Shown one piece after another: positions 27,684 to 37,391 of a DNA stretch of 64,000 bases. A model generated the notes under the pieces. It did no database searches. It had not been told where the DNA came from and saw only the letters and a list, made by a program, of their open reading frames with translations. This DNA is from a bacterium (GTDB lineage Bacteria; Actinomycetota; Acidimicrobiia; Acidimicrobiales; Bin134): the NCBI GenBank assembly GCA_026708015.1, contig JAPOVT010000046.1, positions 62,001-126,000 on the forward strand. Direction: 5' to 3'. Every line of letters starts with the position of its first letter. Position 1 is the first letter of the stretch. A program made the translations under genes and the position numbers.

Positions 27684-29012
27684 ATGGCCAAGGTGACCGT
27701 CGCCGGGCTCGGACCGGCTGGCCCCGGGTTGATCACCGGGGAGGTGCTTGAGGCCATCGGCCAAACCAGCCGCCGCTTCGTACGCACCCGTCGCCATCCC
27801 GCCGCAGCGGCGGTGGAGCCCGCAGAATCGTTCGACGAGGTCTACGAGCAGGCCTCGTCCTTCGAGGATGTGTACCGGGCCATTGTGGAGCGGTTGGCGG
27901 CCGAGGCTGGGGCCGGGGATGCCGAGGGCGACGTGCTCTATGCCGTGCCCGGCTCCCCGCTGGTGGCCGAGCGCACCGTGGAGCTGCTGCGTTCGGCGCC
28001 CGGAGTGGAGTTGGAAGTGCTGGCCGGCCTGTCGTTCGCCGATCTGGTGTGGGACCGGCTCGGTGTGGATCCGCTGGCTGCCGGTGTTCGGCTGGTGGAC
28101 GGGCGCCAGTTCGCGGTGGACTCCGCCGGCGAGCGGGGTCCGCTGCTGGTGGCTCAGTGCCACGCAGTCCATGTGCTCAGCGACATCAAGCTGGCCGCCC
28201 TGGCGTCCCTCGATCGCTCGCCTGGGGGCGGGGCTGAACACCCCGTGATGGTGTTGCAGCGACTGGGACTGCCCGACGAGCAGGTCTTCGAGGTGTCCTG
28301 GGCCGACTTGGACCACGCGGTCGAGCCCGACCATCTCACCTCGCTCTATGTGCCCGAGCTGGGCGCCCCCATCGCTCGGGAGGTTGCCCGGTTTGCCGAC
28401 CTGGCCGTTGAACTGCGCCGCCGCTGCCCGTGGGACAAGGAGCAGACCCACCAGTCGTTGCGGGGTCATCTGCTGGAGGAGACCTACGAGGTTCTAGAGG
28501 CCCTCGATGGGGTGGACCCCGACACCCTGACTGGTTACGAGGAGCTCGAGGAAGAGTTGGGCGACCTGCTCTACCAGATTGTCTTCCACTCGGTTCTGGC
28601 CGCCGAAGCCGGCCAATTCACCTTGGCCGATGTGGCTCAGGGAATCCACGACAAGCTCAAGTCTCGCCACCCCCATGTGTTCGGCCCGTCTGATTCAAAC
28701 CGGTCCGACCCCGACAGCGCGGATGAGGTGCTGGTCAACTGGGAGGCCATCAAGAGAGACCAAAAGGGTCGGGACTCGGTGATGGACGGCATCCCTCCCG
28801 GACTGCCCGCCTTGCTGTTCGCCGACAAGGTGATCCACAAGGCCCGCTCGGTGGGGGTGGAGCCCCAAGTGGATACTGCCACGGTGGCTGGGCGACTCTA
28901 CGATGCCGTTTTGGCTGCTCAGGCTACAGGTTTGGATGCTGAATCAGAGCTCCGAACGTTCGCCAACGCCGTCGGAGACCAAATTCGCGCCCTTGAAATT
29001 TCTTCCTTGTAA
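27684..29012 (+). CDS. mazG: MazG nucleoside triphosphate pyrophosphohydrolase with N-terminal methylase-like domain
   Basis: This 442-aa two-domain protein resembles YabN. Residues 1-225 form a tetrapyrrole-methylase-like fold (VAGLGPAGPGLITGE at the start; YAVPGSPLVAERTVELL). The MazG helical domain follows with LRRRCPWDKEQTHQSLRGHL, EETYEVLEAL, EELEEELGDLLYQIVFH and the distal LKSRHPHVFG. The EExxE...ExxD metal site is complete. It removes pyrophosphate from non-canonical or excess NTPs. An mfd-mazG-eno order is common in actinobacteria. Confidence 0.92.
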   Translation: MAKVTVAGLGPAGPGLITGEVLEAIGQTSRRFVRTRRHPAAAAVEPAESFDEVYEQASSFEDVYRAIVERLAAEAGAGDAEGDVLYAVPGSPLVAERTVELLRSAPGVELEVLAGLSFADLVWDRLGVDPLAAGVRLVDGRQFAVDSAGERGPLLVAQCHAVHVLSDIKLAALASLDRSPGGGAEHPVMVLQRLGLPDEQVFEVSWADLDHAVEPDHLTSLYVPELGAPIAREVARFADLAVELRRRCPWDKEQTHQSLRGHLLEETYEVLEALDGVDPDTLTGYEELEEELGDLLYQIVFHSVLAAEAGQFTLADVAQGIHDKLKSRHPHVFGPSDSNRSDPDSADEVLVNWEAIKRDQKGRDSVMDGIPPGLPALLFADKVIHKARSVGVEPQVDTATVAGRLYDAVLAAQATGLDAESELRTFANAVGDQIRALEISSL

Positions 29013-29029
29013 TTTGCGACAATCCCTAG

Positions 29030-30747
<1,718 letters not shown>

Positions 30748-30765
30748 CGGGATAGCGTCGGGGTG

Positions 30766-31425
30766 ATGCCGGAGCGGTCGCACTACGACGTTCTGGGTGT
30801 ATCTCCCGGCGCCAAACCCGATGCCATTCGGCGGGCCTATCTCCGCCAAGCCCGTCGTTGGCACCCCGACCGCCCGACGGGCGACGCCGAGCGGATGCGG
30901 GCTGTCAACGAGGCATGGGAAGTGCTCGGTGACATCCGATCCCGTGCCGCCTACGACCGGAAGCTGGCCCGCAGCGCGCCTCGACCTCCTGGCAGCCCTA
31001 GGCCAGCGGGCGTCCCTCGGCAGCCCGGCAGCCCCCGTCCCGCGTCTAGCCACCGAACCGCCGGGACGCCGCCAAATCCGCAAACCCCTTTCCTAGAAGT
31101 GGTCGGCATCCGCTGGCGTTGGATCAGCCTGGCGGCCGTGGTCTTGGCCGCGGTGGCCGTGATCTTCTTGGCCACTTCCGCCATTGACGACTCCGACCCC
31201 GACGCTCCCATCGCGGCATCGGCACCGGTGTCGCAAGCGCGCCCCGAGGTCGGCGACTGCTTCCTAATCGGCACCACAACTCTCATCACCGTGCCCTGCG
31301 ACCACCCCCACGACGGAAAGCTGGTGCGCTGGGCGCCCCTCGGCGCCCCCTGTCCCCCCGACACCGAACTGCACTATGTGAGGTCAGCCCAGGAGGCCGT
31401 CTGTTACCACCCTCCGTCCGGTTGA
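30766..31425 (+). CDS. Membrane-anchored J-domain protein
   Basis: This protein is about 219 aa. The N-terminal J domain (residues 5-65) has SHYDVLGVSPGAKPDAIRRAY and the DnaK-activating HPD in RWHPDRP. A Pro/Arg/Ser-rich linker, one transmembrane helix (WISLAAVVLAAVAVIFLAT) and a small extracytoplasmic Cys-containing domain (VGDCFLIG ... VPCDHPHDGKLVRWAP ... AVCYHPP) follow. That domain resembles small Cys-paired domains of actinobacterial membrane proteins. A GTG three bases earlier is an alternative start. The role of tethering a co-chaperone to the membrane is unknown. Confidence 0.8.
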   Translation: MPERSHYDVLGVSPGAKPDAIRRAYLRQARRWHPDRPTGDAERMRAVNEAWEVLGDIRSRAAYDRKLARSAPRPPGSPRPAGVPRQPGSPRPASSHRTAGTPPNPQTPFLEVVGIRWRWISLAAVVLAAVAVIFLATSAIDDSDPDAPIAASAPVSQARPEVGDCFLIGTTTLITVPCDHPHDGKLVRWAPLGAPCPPDTELHYVRSAQEAVCYHPPSG

Positions 31426-31465
31426 CCTAGTGGTACGCCTGCCAATTCACAGGCGGACCACTAGG
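31426..31465 (+). repeat. Long inverted repeat after the J-domain gene
   Basis: CCTAGTGGTACGCCTG (31426-31441) and CAGGCGGACCACTAGG (31450-31465) pair over 16 bp with one mismatch around an 8-base loop. It begins one base after the J-domain stop and ends 48 bases before the amidohydrolase start. No T-run follows, so it could be a Rho-type terminator structure or an operator. Confidence 0.6.
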
Positions 31466-31513
31466 CTTCGCAGACCAGCAAGGTAAGCGCCAGCAAGGGG
31501 AGGACAGCCGGAC

Positions 31514-32728
31514 ATGCGGCATGGGTACAAGGTCTTTGACGCCGACGGGCACGTGGTGGAGCCCAAGAATCTGTGGGAGCGGTTTTTGGACCAGAAGTTC
31601 CAGCACCGGGTGGGCTGGAAGGAAGTCCCCGGCCGGGAGGCGTTCCGCCCCGCCACCGTGGACGGCCGCTACACCCAGAGCCGGGTCACCATCTACGGCG
31701 ACTTCATGGAGGCGGTGAACTGGACCTACGACCACATGCGGGCCAAGTACGGCCAGGCGGTGGTGGACAACGGCTTTCCCGGTGACGCGGTGGCCGAGGC
31801 CATGCCGCTGGACGGCATGGACTTCATGGTGATCTACGGCCCCGGCTACGACCTGTGGTCCGACGGCATGGACGCCGAGCTTCAGGCCGCCATGTGCCGG
31901 GCCTACAACCGCTGGGGCCAGGAGATGCGGGAGATGTCTGGCGGGCGGGTCATCGCCGCGGGGCCAGTGGTGATGAACGATGTGTACCGGGCGGTGGAGG
32001 AGATCCAGTACGCCTACGACCACCTGGGCACCCGGTGCTTCTTCGCCCGGCCCAACCTGTTCAACCACCGGACGCTGGGCGACCCCTACTACGACCCCAT
32101 GTACGAGATGCTCCAAGACCTGGACTGCGCCTTCGCCACCCACGACTTCATGGGCCACAACGGGTCGTCGGCCGGCGCTGACCGCTTTGAGACCTTCACC
32201 GAGTGGCACACCGTCTGCCATCCCCACGAGGCCCAGATGGCCATGCTGTCGATGATCTGCAACGGGGTCTTCGAGCGGTTCCCCCGGCTGCGGGTGGCCT
32301 ACATGGAGGCCAACTGCGCCTGGCTGCCGTGGTGGCTGTGGCGCATGGAGGAGCACATCGAGCTGTCGGGCGACTACGAGAAGCCGGGGCTCACCAAGTC
32401 ACCCCAGGAGTACTTCCAGGACAATTGCTTCATCTCGGTAGAGCCCGACGAGTACCTCGTGTACCACGTGATCGAGGAACTGGGCGACGACAAGATCGTG
32501 TGGGAGAGCGACTACCCCCACCCCGACTCCAAGTACCCGGAGGCGGTGCAGTCGTTCTTGGATCTGCCCAAGGTGTCGGACGATTCCAAGCGCAAGATCC
32601 TGTGGGACAACTCACTCGACCTGTACCGGTTCCCCGATGGCTATCTGCCCGACGAGTTCATCGAGGCCACCACCTACACCTACGACCCCTCGAGCTACGT
32701 GCCCAAATCGCTGGCGGAGGTGGGGTAG
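31514..32728 (+). CDS. Amidohydrolase-2 family metal-dependent hydrolase
   Basis: This 404-aa TIM-barrel protein of the amidohydrolase-related (PF04909-type) family has the N-terminal metal motif FDADGHVVEP, THDFMGHNG and EWHTVCHPHE mid-protein, and WESDYPHPDSKYPEAV carrying the late catalytic Asp. Relatives include decarboxylases and lactone or ring hydrolases in aromatic catabolism; the substrate is unknown. GGGAGGA lies about 9 bases before the ATG. Three paralogues occur at 43.6, 46.2 and 50.8 kb. The cupin gene follows in the same direction. Confidence 0.85.
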   Translation: MRHGYKVFDADGHVVEPKNLWERFLDQKFQHRVGWKEVPGREAFRPATVDGRYTQSRVTIYGDFMEAVNWTYDHMRAKYGQAVVDNGFPGDAVAEAMPLDGMDFMVIYGPGYDLWSDGMDAELQAAMCRAYNRWGQEMREMSGGRVIAAGPVVMNDVYRAVEEIQYAYDHLGTRCFFARPNLFNHRTLGDPYYDPMYEMLQDLDCAFATHDFMGHNGSSAGADRFETFTEWHTVCHPHEAQMAMLSMICNGVFERFPRLRVAYMEANCAWLPWWLWRMEEHIELSGDYEKPGLTKSPQEYFQDNCFISVEPDEYLVYHVIEELGDDKIVWESDYPHPDSKYPEAVQSFLDLPKVSDDSKRKILWDNSLDLYRFPDGYLPDEFIEATTYTYDPSSYVPKSLAEVG

Positions 32729-32773
32729 GTCGTGGCCTGTTCCCTTAAAGTCCCCGCCGGGGTGAGCTGAGCC

Positions 32774-33268
32774 GTGGCGTCGCCCCATGAGGTTCCCGGC
32801 GTGGAGCCCATCTTCCGCCATCTCGATGATGAGGATCTGAAGACCCAGCAGGTCCGCACCCAGATGCACCCCGACGGGCAGAAGTCGGTGTGGGAGAAGT
32901 GGTTCACCTTCGGCAGCGGAGACAAGCAGTACCTGTCGATGTGGGCCCGCTGGGACCCGGGCATGATCGTGCACCGCCACGGCCACCACTCCCCGCAGGT
33001 GATGTACGTGCTGAGCGGCGACCTCATGTGCGGCGCCGTCCACTGCCCGACCGGCACCCACATAGAGCTGCCCCACGGCGCCGCTCTGGGCCCGCTCATC
33101 GCCGGCCCCGAAGGGGTTGAGCTATTCGAGGTGATGATGGGCGACGCCGCCTCCTGGGCCGCCGACCCCGAAGGCTTTGAGGCTCTGTTGGCCTCCCGCA
33201 ACATCACCAAGCTCCCCGACCCCCCCATCGACCTCCCCGAAGACTTCGAAGACCGCCGCCACCAATGA
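32774..33268 (+). CDS. Cupin-fold protein
   Basis: This 164-aa single-domain cupin has the metal-binding first motif in WDPGMIVHRHGHHSPQVMYVLSGDL, followed by THIELPHGAALGPLIAGPEGVELFEV for the second. Relatives act as small dioxygenases, isomerases or sensors. The GTG start has no good ribosome site. It follows the amidohydrolase by 45 bases, suggesting one catabolic transcript. It is the last host-like gene before the defence island. Confidence 0.8.
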   Translation: MASPHEVPGVEPIFRHLDDEDLKTQQVRTQMHPDGQKSVWEKWFTFGSGDKQYLSMWARWDPGMIVHRHGHHSPQVMYVLSGDLMCGAVHCPTGTHIELPHGAALGPLIAGPEGVELFEVMMGDAASWAADPEGFEALLASRNITKLPDPPIDLPEDFEDRRHQ

Positions 33269-33349
33269 CCGGGAAGTGTCATTGCACACTGGTATGGTGA
33301 GATTGATTCACTGCCGCCCTCCAAGCATTAGTACGGAGAATGTACGAAT

Positions 33350-34282
33350 ATGCGCTTGAAAGACGCGCCACAACCCTTCCAATATCAGGGATCTAAGCGA
33401 GCTATTGCCTCTGCAATCCTATCGAAGTTGGATTTGCGGAGTTATTCGCTGCTTATGGAACCCTTTGCGGGATCTGCCGCAGTATCAATTCGAGCAGTAA
33501 TGGAGAGCAAAGTCAATTCCATATGGTTGAACGATGTAAACGAACCGCTAATTGACTTGTGGAATGCGATACTCCATGATACTGAAAGCCTAATTGAACA
33601 GTACACAGAAATCTGGGAATTGCAAAAGAACAATCCAAAGGAGTACTACAATAAGGTGAGGGCGAGGTTCAATGGACATCCCGAACCCGCTGATCTGCTA
33701 TATCTGTTGTCCAGGGCAATAAAGGGTGCAGTACGATACAACTCCGTTGGGGAATTCAACCAAAGTCCCGATAATCGCCGGTTAGGTACCCGGCCAACCG
33801 AGTTGGCTAAGCGACTAAGGATCATCTCCACAGCTATGAATTCATGCACCTATACGTCATCCATCGATTATCGGGATTTGATCGACAAATATGAAATTGG
33901 ACAAGTATGGTATATGGACCCACCCTATGAAGGGGTATCGAAACAGAGAGACTCAAGGTATCTTTCTACAATTGGTCGTAATGAATTTGAGGAATTTCTT
34001 GACCACTTGAATGATCGGGGAGTTCCCTTTCTACTTTCATACGATGGTCGAACAGGTGACAAGACATACGGTCGGCCACTTGCTGATAAACTAGGACTTG
34101 AAAGAGTCGAGATACTGGCTGGTCGTTCAGCGACTTCAACCTTGCAAGGTAGAGATGAGAAAACTATAGAATCTCTATATCTTTCTCCGGCCCTAGAAGT
34201 TGCCGTCCCTGCTAAGGAAAATGAGAGTGCGGATCAGATGGCTCTTGATTTTGCTTCAGAAAACTATGCCAAAGCAAGTTAA
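33350..34282 (+). CDS. D12-class N6-adenine DNA methyltransferase
   Basis: This 310-aa Dam-like methylase has FQYQGSKR near residue 10, SAM motif EPFAGSAA (37-44) and catalytic DPPY at about residue 190 (VWYMDPPYEG), in the alpha-class order of D12 methylases. GC is far lower than in flanking genes and codon use differs, a clear sign of transfer. The stop overlaps the next gene by 17 bases. Paired with an HNH protein it forms a likely type II restriction-modification system; the target sequence is unknown. Confidence 0.88.
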   Translation: MRLKDAPQPFQYQGSKRAIASAILSKLDLRSYSLLMEPFAGSAAVSIRAVMESKVNSIWLNDVNEPLIDLWNAILHDTESLIEQYTEIWELQKNNPKEYYNKVRARFNGHPEPADLLYLLSRAIKGAVRYNSVGEFNQSPDNRRLGTRPTELAKRLRIISTAMNSCTYTSSIDYRDLIDKYEIGQVWYMDPPYEGVSKQRDSRYLSTIGRNEFEEFLDHLNDRGVPFLLSYDGRTGDKTYGRPLADKLGLERVEILAGRSATSTLQGRDEKTIESLYLSPALEVAVPAKENESADQMALDFASENYAKAS

Positions 34283-35018
34283 GGGTCCGACACGCAAAGA
34301 TCTGACTACCGAAATCGTTGACGAACTGATCGCGAGAACTACCGGTAGAAGTAGAGTCGTGGTTGAACATATCCTGGAAAATGGATTCATTACTACACTT
34401 GATCTGTCAAAACTAGGGTATGAGCATCCACCGCGAGCAGCAGCAGATGTAAGAGATCGTGGTATTCCTCTTGAAACCGTAAGGAAGACAATAGACGGAA
34501 AGCAGGTCGGTCATTACAGATTTCCCGATGACTTGAGCCAATTGGATCAATCCTCCATAGGCAGAATTGCGATATCGAAAAACTTTCGTAATGAAGTGCT
34601 GGACTACTATGGAGAAATAGATATCTTCACCCGGACCGCTATGTCCCCCAGAGAAATACAAATCGATCACAGAATTCCATATAGAATTTCAGGGGATCCC
34701 ATACAGCCTTTTCATGTAACTGACTTCATGCCGGTCAGTGCGGCCATGAACCGCGCTAAGTCATGGGAATGCGAAGCCTGTCCAAACTGGGAAGAGCGCG
34801 TAGCCGAAATCTGCAGTTCGTGCTACTGGGCCATTCCGGACAGATTATATGAACATGTAGCAACTGTTCCGGTCAGAAGGTTAGATATAATTTGGCAAGG
34901 CAAAAAAGAAGTCACGGAATTCAACCACCTAGTACAAACTAGTGTGGAAGAAGGAGTAGAATTATCTGTCTTGATCAAGAGAATGATAATTCAAGGACTT
35001 GAGGAACTCGGCAATTAA
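34266..35018 (+). CDS. HNH-type restriction endonuclease (putative)
   Basis: This is about 250 aa and AT-rich like its partner. The central REIQIDHRIPYRISGD carries the H of an HNH/beta-beta-alpha-metal nuclease. VSAAMNRAKSWECEAC supplies the Asn and the first half of a zinc site, completed by CSSC. The N-terminal third (PTRKDLTTEIVDELI ... EHPPRAAADVRDRGI) looks like a winged-helix DNA-binding region. The ATG at 34266 gives a short overlap with the methylase, the coupling expected of a modification-first operon. Assignment as restriction enzyme rests on motif plus partner. Confidence 0.72.
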   Translation: MPKQVKGPTRKDLTTEIVDELIARTTGRSRVVVEHILENGFITTLDLSKLGYEHPPRAAADVRDRGIPLETVRKTIDGKQVGHYRFPDDLSQLDQSSIGRIAISKNFRNEVLDYYGEIDIFTRTAMSPREIQIDHRIPYRISGDPIQPFHVTDFMPVSAAMNRAKSWECEACPNWEERVAEICSSCYWAIPDRLYEHVATVPVRRLDIIWQGKKEVTEFNHLVQTSVEEGVELSVLIKRMIIQGLEELGN

Positions 35019-35036
35019 CTTCAAGTAAGCCGAAGG

Positions 35037-36143
35037 GGCTTATATCGGATGGTGCCCAAAACACGGTCTGACCAGGGTAACTGTCACTGGCCGTCGGTAC
35101 TATGTGGCATGGAGAAGGTAGGGAAGAGGGTGCCTGGGCGGTCGGATCGGAGCGGCATCTCGCTGGTGGAGTTGTTGAGGTTGTTCCCGTCTGATGAGGC
35201 GGCGGAGGCGTGGCTGGTCGGGCGGCGCTGGCCGAACAAGATTGCGTGCCCTAAGTGCGGGTCGGTGAATGTGCAGGCGAGGGCGAAGCACCGCACGATG
35301 CCGTTCCGCTGCCGCGACTGCCGGGGCCGGTTCTCGGTGCGGTCGGGCACGGTGATGGAGTGCTCGAATCTGGGGTATCAGACGTGGGTGTTCGCCGTCT
35401 ACATCGTGACGACCAGCCTGAAAGGGGTGTCGTCTATGAAGCTGCACCGCGATTTGGGGATCGGCCAGAAAGTGGCCTGGTTCTTGTTGCACAGGCTCCG
35501 CGAGGCGATGGTCGGCGAGGACTTCATGTTCTGCGGGCCTGTGGAGGCGGACGAGACCTATGTGGGCGGGCTGGAGAAGAACAAGCACCAGGACAAGCGG
35601 ATGAAAGCCGCTGGAGGCCCTTCGGGGAAGGCCATCGTCGCGGGGGTGAAGGACAGGGAGACGAACAAGGTGGCTGCTCGGGTGGTGGCGGACACGTCAG
35701 CGCCGACGCTGGTGGGGATGGTGTCCGACAGCGTGAAGCGGGGCGCGACGGTGTTCACCGACGAGGCGAAGGGCTACCTGCCGCTCAAAAGGAGCGGGTA
35801 TGGCCACGAGGCGGTCAAGCACTCGGTGTCGGAGTATGTCCGCGGCAAAGCCCGCACGAACGGCATGGAGTCGTTTTGGGCGATGTTGAAGCGCGGCTAT
35901 CACGGGACGTTCCACCACATCTCCCCCGAGCATCTGGACCGCTATGTGGCGGAGTTCTCGCATCGGCACAACGAGCGGCCGCTGGACACCATCGACCAGA
36001 TGGGCCGAATTGTCAAAGGCATGGACCACAAGAGGCTCACCTATGAGCAGCTACTTGCCCGAGGCCCCCACTCCCGCAAACGGCTCAGAAAAACAGCAAG
36101 CTAGAGAACGGCCGCCATCTGGGCGCCTGTGGGCATATGAGCC
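35037..36143 (+). mobile_element. IS1595-family insertion sequence (boundaries tentative)
   Basis: About 1.1 kb surrounds an IS1595-type transposase. Possible imperfect terminal inverted repeats begin GGCTTATAT at 35037 and, on the other strand, GGCTCATAT ending at 36143; both continue to a GCCCA block after a 2-base length difference. No 8-bp target duplication is obvious, so the ends are approximate. GC returns to high values within the element, unlike the AT-rich methylase/HNH genes just before it. Confidence 0.5.
35109..36104 (+). CDS. IS1595-family transposase
   Basis: This transposase is about 331 aa. An N-terminal zinc ribbon (CPKCGS near residue 47, then CRDC) precedes a Trp-rich helix block. 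The ISXO2-like catalytic domain follows with VEADETYVGG, VFTDEAKGYLPL and RTNGMESFWAMLKRGYHG, then HRHNERPLDT. All acidic residues of the active site appear intact, so the enzyme may be functional. The start at ATG 35109 is preferred over 35049 because the family begins near the SLVELLRLFP segment. It sits inside the defence island. Confidence 0.9.
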   Translation: MEKVGKRVPGRSDRSGISLVELLRLFPSDEAAEAWLVGRRWPNKIACPKCGSVNVQARAKHRTMPFRCRDCRGRFSVRSGTVMECSNLGYQTWVFAVYIVTTSLKGVSSMKLHRDLGIGQKVAWFLLHRLREAMVGEDFMFCGPVEADETYVGGLEKNKHQDKRMKAAGGPSGKAIVAGVKDRETNKVAARVVADTSAPTLVGMVSDSVKRGATVFTDEAKGYLPLKRSGYGHEAVKHSVSEYVRGKARTNGMESFWAMLKRGYHGTFHHISPEHLDRYVAEFSHRHNERPLDTIDQMGRIVKGMDHKRLTYEQLLARGPHSRKRLRKTAS

Positions 36144-36268
36144 AGGTAGTTGATGGGATGGTCGACAGACGGCTTCGCTAGGACGAACTGGTAGTGGACG
36201 ATCCGAGCAGAACGGATCCGTTCTAGGCAACGGGTTCACATGCGGGAGTGGCGGAGCTGATGAAGTCG

Positions 36269-37391
36269 TCACGCTGCCCCCTTGCGGCGGTTGCAGGGTC
36301 GGCAGAGCATCTGGCAGTTATCGTCGCTGGTAGTGCCACCCTCCGACCAGGGGTCGACGTGGTCGCCCTCCATTTCGGAGATGTCAAACTTGGTGCCGCA
36401 TCGGGGGGCAGACTCCGTTCTGGCGGGCGTGGGCTCGCTGCTTCTGCCGCTCAGTGAACCGGCGCAGATTCAGATGGCGTTCGTCGCGGTCGAGCACGTA
36501 GCGATAGATCCCTGGACCGCTCTGCACGTCTTCATCGGCGAGCAGGCGGGACACTTCAGCCGCAAGCTCTTCCGGGTGGAGCGTGTCATTCTTGTGGTCG
36601 TCATAGACCGTGCCCCAGTCGACCTTCCTCATAGGGTTCTGGTAGTCGGGGAACGTCCGCTGCACCCAGTCCATCACCACTTGGAAATGTTCCCACAGAT
36701 CAGCGGAGTCCGGGTCGTGCTGGTGCTGCGCCATATAGCCGGTCACGGCTTCATCGCTCCCTCCGCCAGCAGCCCACTTGATTGCCTGCTCTAGGAGTTC
36801 CTGTCGGATTGGGCTACCGCTCACGTACCTCCCGTATCGGCGCTCCGCCTGGCAGTTGCGGCGACTGAACCAGCGCTTCGCGTCGGTGACCCATGTCCCC
36901 GAGTAGACGGCGTTACGGAGCTCCTGCCGGGTCAGTACCTCTCCGGCAATGTTGATCGTCTCGAACCAGCGCAGCTTCTCGTTGTCGGTCCCGGAGCACA
37001 CATAGACGGTCAGCGGGTACTCCATTATCGCTTGCCGCTGGTCGGCGGTCAGGTTCCCTATGAACAGCGCGTGATGCGAGAGCAGGTCAGGGAACGAGAA
37101 ATCACCGGTCGCGTACTGGCACAGCGAGATAGTGCGCTGCTGCCCATCAATGATCTCGTACCGAGGCGCGCTGCCCTCGCCGCGGTCTGCCCAATATATC
37201 GCGTTCATCGGGTAGCCCTGCACCACCGACTCGATCACCGCGGTCCGCTGTTTGTCGTCGTACACGAACTCCCGCTGGAACGCCGGACGCACATCCAGGT
37301 CACCGCCGAACGCTCGCACCCCGCCGTCGCCGTCGTCGGAGAAGCCAGTGACCAAATCCCCCACCGTCACATCGATCTGAGCGATATCCAT
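36269..37391 (-). pseudogene. DUF262-HNH nuclease, frameshifted at a C6 run (possibly phase-variable)
   Basis: The ATG at 37391 opens a DUF262/ParB-like domain with RPAFQREFVYDDKQRT and the hallmark DGQQRTISL (82-90), as in GmrSD and related DNA-restricting proteins. The frame stops at 36384 after [10 protein letters not shown]. Removing one C from the six-C run (36403-36408 on the plus strand) restores GVCPRCGTKF. The frame then continues [19 protein letters not shown] and [10 protein letters not shown] to a TGA at 36269, giving a textbook CxxC...H...N HNH nuclease. As read, the zinc site and nuclease are lost. The start overlaps the methylase stop as TAATG. Phase variation, decay or sequencing error are all possible. 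Confidence 0.75.
36403..36408 (-). repeat. Homopolymer (C6 on the coding strand) at the HNH frameshift
   Basis: Six G on the plus strand at the exact point where the DUF262 frame must lose one base to read through to the HNH motif. Short for a contingency tract, but exactly placed. Confidence 0.6.

Noticed and set aside
35037..36143. Target-site duplication for the IS1595-type element
   Set aside because: The 8 bases outside the proposed ends do not match, so no duplication is claimed and the ends are given as tentative.
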